This document shows, one piece after another, positions 6,045-7,237 of a stretch of DNA of 7,237 nucleotides. The DNA comes from Bacteroidota bacterium (GTDB taxonomy: Bacteria > Bacteroidota > Bacteroidia > Flavobacteriales_F > PHOS-HE28). The notes beneath the pieces are model-generated. The model was not told where the DNA came from and ran no database searches. It saw only the letters and a program-made list of their open reading frames with translations. A program made the translations under genes and the position numbers. How positions within the stretch are numbered: position 1 is the stretch's first letter; every line of letters begins with the position of its first letter. The DNA lies in NCBI GenBank assembly GCA_023430325.1, contig JAEZAU010000198.1, forward strand, positions 1 to 7,237, written 5' to 3'.

Positions 6045-7237
6045 TCACCGCCCCAACACCAGATCCAAATAGAACCCAGGCTTCTTCAGCCGCGCCCGCA
6101 GATCCAGATCGGTGAACATGCAACTGATCGTATCGGCAAGCGCCGGATTTTTATTCGCACGATCGACAACGAAATCGAAAAGCCACGCCTTATCCACCAA
6201 TTGTTGCAACCGTGTGCTGATCGCCAGTTCCTGCCCGAGCCTTTTCCATACACGCTGATCGTATGTCTCGGCTGCGCTCGACGTGACATTCCCTGTTCGG
6301 AGCATTTCGGCGGCGACATCCGCTGCGTGCATGCCGCTGATCATCGCGTGGCTGATGCCTTCTCCGGTGAATGGATCGATGAGGTGCGCGGCATCGCCGA
6401 TCAACATGTAACCGTTGCCGCTGATCTTTCTTCTTTTACTCGCGAGAGGCAGGCCCATGCCACCGATCGGGCCTTCCAATTCGGCATCTGCAAAGCGAGC
6501 CCTCAATGCAGGGTGTTCCTTCAACAATTGTTGCATCAGCGCCTTCAGATCGGTCTTACGCTTTCGCACGACATCGCTGCGCAGGCCAAGGCCGACATTC
6601 GCGCGGCCTTCGGACAGTGGGAAGATCCAGAGATAGCCTGGCAAAAGATCCTTCAGGAAGATGAGCTCGATGAAGCCTTGCGGATCGAGGCCTTTCACTC
6701 CTTTGTAATACGCGCGAACACCAGCGGCATGGTGTCGCGGTTCCATCTCCAGGCCGCCAACGTGCCGGGAAAAACTGGAATTCGCACCCGATGCATCGAT
6801 GACCAGATCGGCTTCGATCGAATGAGCGGTGGTCGTGATCGTCCACCGTCTTTCCTTCCGATCGAACGTTTTCGCCGCGACACCTTCAAGAACAGTGATG
6901 TTCTTCCTCGTTCGCACACGATCGAACAGGAGTGCATCAAAATGAAGCCGCTTCATGATCGCACCGGGCGCTTCGCCGATCCCAGTATTCCTGCTGAAAG
7001 GCACACGCAACGCCCTTCCTCCTGGTGCCACAAAAGTGACGCCCCAACTCGGCAAGGCCCTTGGATCGTACTTCACTTTAGAGGCCAGTTCCGGATCGAT
7101 GCGCTCCAGGGTACGCATCACTTTTCCGCTCAAGGCATCGCCACACACTTTGTCGCGCGGGAAGATCGCCTTCTCGATGACAACGGATCGGATCCCGTGC
7201 TGGGCAAGTTTCAGCGCTGCGGTGCAACCACCGGGAC
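6045..7237 (-). CDS. Geranylgeranyl-reductase family FAD-dependent oxidoreductase, 5' end outside the window
   Basis: The reading frame is open to the window edge, so the gene is partial: 396 residues are visible and the true start lies upstream. The first visible residues, PGGCTAALKLAQHG, are the end of the GxGPGG FAD-binding motif, followed by a strand ending in Glu21 (VVIEK). CGDALSGK (31-38) is a family block. VIDASGANS (about 145-153) resembles the second FAD contact. YLWIFP followed eight residues later by GLG (about 201-217) fits the YxWxFP(x7-8)GxG motif of geranylgeranyl reductases. GDAAHLIDPFTGEGI (280-294) is the FAD ribityl-binding motif. Such enzymes reduce isoprenoid double bonds, or act as related flavin hydroxylases; the substrate here is unknown. 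A GTG at 7148 is an internal codon, not the start. The secreted-protein gene follows after 36 nt. Confidence 0.88.
   Translation of the reverse strand, partial: PGGCTAALKLAQHGIRSVVIEKAIFPRDKVCGDALSGKVMRTLERIDPELASKVKYDPRALPSWGVTFVAPGGRALRVPFSRNTGIGEAPGAIMKRLHFDALLFDRVRTRKNITVLEGVAAKTFDRKERRWTITTTAHSIEADLVIDASGANSSFSRHVGGLEMEPRHHAAGVRAYYKGVKGLDPQGFIELIFLKDLLPGYLWIFPLSEGRANVGLGLRSDVVRKRKTDLKALMQQLLKEHPALRARFADAELEGPIGGMGLPLASKRRKISGNGYMLIGDAAHLIDPFTGEGISHAMISGMHAADVAAEMLRTGNVTSSAAETYDQRVWKRLGQELAISTRLQQLVDKAWLFDFVVDRANKNPALADTISCMFTDLDLRARLKKPGFYLDLVLGR

Noticed and set aside
7146..7148. GTG at 7148 as the start of the flavoprotein
   Set aside because: The frame stays open upstream to the window edge and encodes the end of the FAD-binding motif, so this codon is internal.

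Overview
The window looks like a chromosomal segment of a GC-rich Bacteroidota bacterium, probably from or near the Flavobacteriales. Three things point there. The gene order acpP-fabF-rnc-(IPExxxVDY family gene)-pyk is, from general knowledge, a conserved Bacteroidota cluster. One gene carries a C-terminal domain of the type IX secretion system (T9SS), which is confined to that phylum. Most starts lack a clear Shine-Dalgarno sequence, and there are matches to the Bacteroidota -33/-7 promoter pattern (TTG / TAnnTTTG).

Layout, plus strand: a short leader with a likely promoter (1-85), acpP (86-322), a 24-nt spacer holding a small perfect inverted repeat, fabF (347-1600), rnc (1605-2528, four bases after fabF), an 86-nt spacer with an exact TAnnTTTG box, an IPExxxVDY family gene (2615-3028) and pyk (3033-4454, four bases later). 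Minus strand: a secreted repeat protein with a T9SS sorting domain (4455-6008), whose stop codon abuts the pyk stop with no base between. Upstream of it, 36 nt away, is the 3' part of a geranylgeranyl-reductase family flavoprotein (6045 to the window edge) whose N-terminus lies outside the window.

The plus-strand block is core metabolism. ACP carries acyl chains and FabF elongates them. RNase III processes structured RNA and pyruvate kinase closes glycolysis. The role of the IPExxxVDY protein is not known to me. The spacing suggests two transcription units, acpP-fabF-rnc and IPExxxVDY-pyk. The minus-strand pair is accessory: an exported protein with seven repeats, probably a beta-propeller, and a flavoprotein likely to reduce isoprenoid or other lipid double bonds.

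I see no CRISPR array, tRNA, rRNA, insertion sequence or phage gene. No stretch longer than 300 bases lacks a gene. I do not see a convincing undescribed multi-gene system. The most interesting points are the base-composition break inside the T9SS protein gene at its domain boundary, the long basic tail on RNase III, the degenerate name-giving motif of the IPExxxVDY protein, and the zero-gap convergent stop codons.
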